Of a stretch of 6,362 bases of DNA, positions 5,660 through 6,362 are shown in pieces (position 1 is the first letter of the stretch; each line of letters begins with the position of its first letter). The stretch comes from Candidatus Sabulitectum sp. Lineage in GTDB: Bacteria; Fermentibacterota; Fermentibacteria; Fermentibacterales; JCC-6. A model generated the notes under the pieces. It did not search any database. It was not told where the DNA came from and saw nothing but the letters and a program-made list of their open reading frames with translations. The DNA lies in the NCBI GenBank assembly GCA_029940175.1, contig JAOZRM010000177.1, positions 1-6,362 of the forward strand, given 5' to 3'. The position numbers and the translations under genes were made by a program.

Positions 5660-6362
5660 TGTCCATGTCTTTTCTTTTTCTACTGCAACCAAAGACCAGT
5701 TTGATTCTTCTGCTTTTCACTCTGTTCAGAATCCAGGGAGATGCATCTTCTCCGGCGGCTGTTGCAGGTTCTGTAGCAGCTGGTCCTCTCACAGGAATGG
5801 AATTTGCCTATATCCCTTCTGGTAATTTCCTCATGGGCTCTCCTGCTTCAGAGGGAATTCCAGAGAATGAGCAACCGCAGCATTCTGTAGAGATCTCTGC
5901 TTTTGAGATCATGACAACAGAGGTAACACAGGGAATGTGGGAAGATGTCATGGGCGAGACTGCTTTTGAGAACCGGAACATGAGTGTGGGTGAAGGCGAG
6001 GAGTATCCTATGTACCATGTAACATGGAATGATTGTGAGGACTTCATACAGAGGCTTAACGATATCGATCATTTCCACCATTATCGCCTTCCCTCTGAGT
6101 CTGAGTGGGAGTATGCCTGCCGAGCTGGAACTACAACAAGATTTTACTGGGGAGATGATGTGTTGTATCAGGAAATTGACAGGTATTCCTGGTATGATGA
6201 GAATTCCCACTTCGGATATGTTACCGGGCAGTATGGAACACGACCAGTGGGAACAAAGGAGCCTAATGCCTGGGGGTTGTATGACATGAGCGGCAATGTC
6301 TGGGAGTGGTGTCAGGATTACTATCACGACAGTTACAATGATGCTCCGGATGATGGCAGTGT
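5659..6362 (+). CDS. Exported formylglycine-generating-enzyme-like (SUMF1 domain) protein, 3' end missing
   Basis: 234 codons are visible and the frame runs off the right edge. The start is the ATG at 5659. It overlaps the preceding stop as TAATG, and AAGGA (5646-5650) lies eight bases upstream. Residues 1-28 form a hydrophobic leader (LILLLFTLF, 15-23), so the protein is likely exported or membrane-anchored. From residue 47 a FGE-sulfatase/SUMF1 domain is clear: MEFAYIPSGNFLMGSP (47-62), TTEVTQGMW (86-94), YHVTWNDCEDFI (119-130), YRLPSESEWEYACRAG (142-157) and WGLYDMSGNVWEW (205-217). True FGE oxidises a sulfatase cysteine to formylglycine using a C-terminal cysteine pair that would lie beyond the window. 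Many bacterial SUMF1 proteins lack these cysteines and have other or unknown roles, so the activity cannot be decided here. No sulfatase gene is visible in the window. Confidence 0.92.
   Translation, partial: MSMSFLFLLQPKTSLILLLFTLFRIQGDASSPAAVAGSVAAGPLTGMEFAYIPSGNFLMGSPASEGIPENEQPQHSVEISAFEIMTTEVTQGMWEDVMGETAFENRNMSVGEGEEYPMYHVTWNDCEDFIQRLNDIDHFHHYRLPSESEWEYACRAGTTTRFYWGDDVLYQEIDRYSWYDENSHFGYVTGQYGTRPVGTKEPNAWGLYDMSGNVWEWCQDYYHDSYNDAPDDGS

Noticed and set aside
5848..6327. 159-codon open frame on the minus strand
   Set aside because: It lies entirely opposite the SUMF1-domain gene, whose motifs are unmistakable. Its own translation is rich in Pro, Cys and His with no recognisable domain or ribosome site.

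Overview
The window is about 6.4 kb of bacterial DNA of moderate GC, and every gene I can support reads on the + strand. Two genes point to a Gram-negative-type envelope and loosely to the FCB group (Fermentibacterota, Cloacimonadota, WOR-3 or Latescibacterota-like lineages). One is a secreted repeat protein ending in an SPNPF / FlgD-Ig-like sorting tail. The other is a short secreted NlpC/P60 hydrolase. The lineage is an inference from protein style, not a determination.

Layout. Bases 13-49 hold a strong intrinsic terminator that closes a gene lying to the left. Bases 50-300 carry no confident gene; there are two hairpins and an unstarted open frame that may be a gene remnant. A DUF2007-like small protein (301-525) is followed almost at once by a secreted protein with eight FG-GAP/VCBS-type calcium loops (576-2363). 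A terminator at 2403-2445 closes that unit.

The second half starts with a secreted NlpC/P60 cell-wall hydrolase (2540-2995). Next come a two-helix membrane protein with a possible PH-like tail (TTG start, 3070-3558) and a DUF2164 protein (GTG start, 3619-3876). A DUF1576 polytopic membrane protein follows (about 3996-5249). Its apparent start is a non-canonical ATA that overlaps the stop of a ten-codon leader ORF with a perfect Shine-Dalgarno. Then come a 128-residue protein of unknown function that resembles a degenerate GHKL ATPase fold (5273-5659) and the first 234 codons of an exported formylglycine-generating-enzyme-like (SUMF1) protein. That last gene starts at 5659 with a TAATG overlap and runs off the right edge.

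How the genes fit together. No terminator is visible between 2540 and the right end, so these genes may be co-transcribed. The last three are tightly packed, two of them translationally coupled, which suggests a functional set: a duplicated membrane protein, a small cytosolic partner and an envelope SUMF1-domain protein. The most unusual features are the start region of the DUF1576 gene, the internal duplication of that protein, and its pairing with the small GHKL-like protein.
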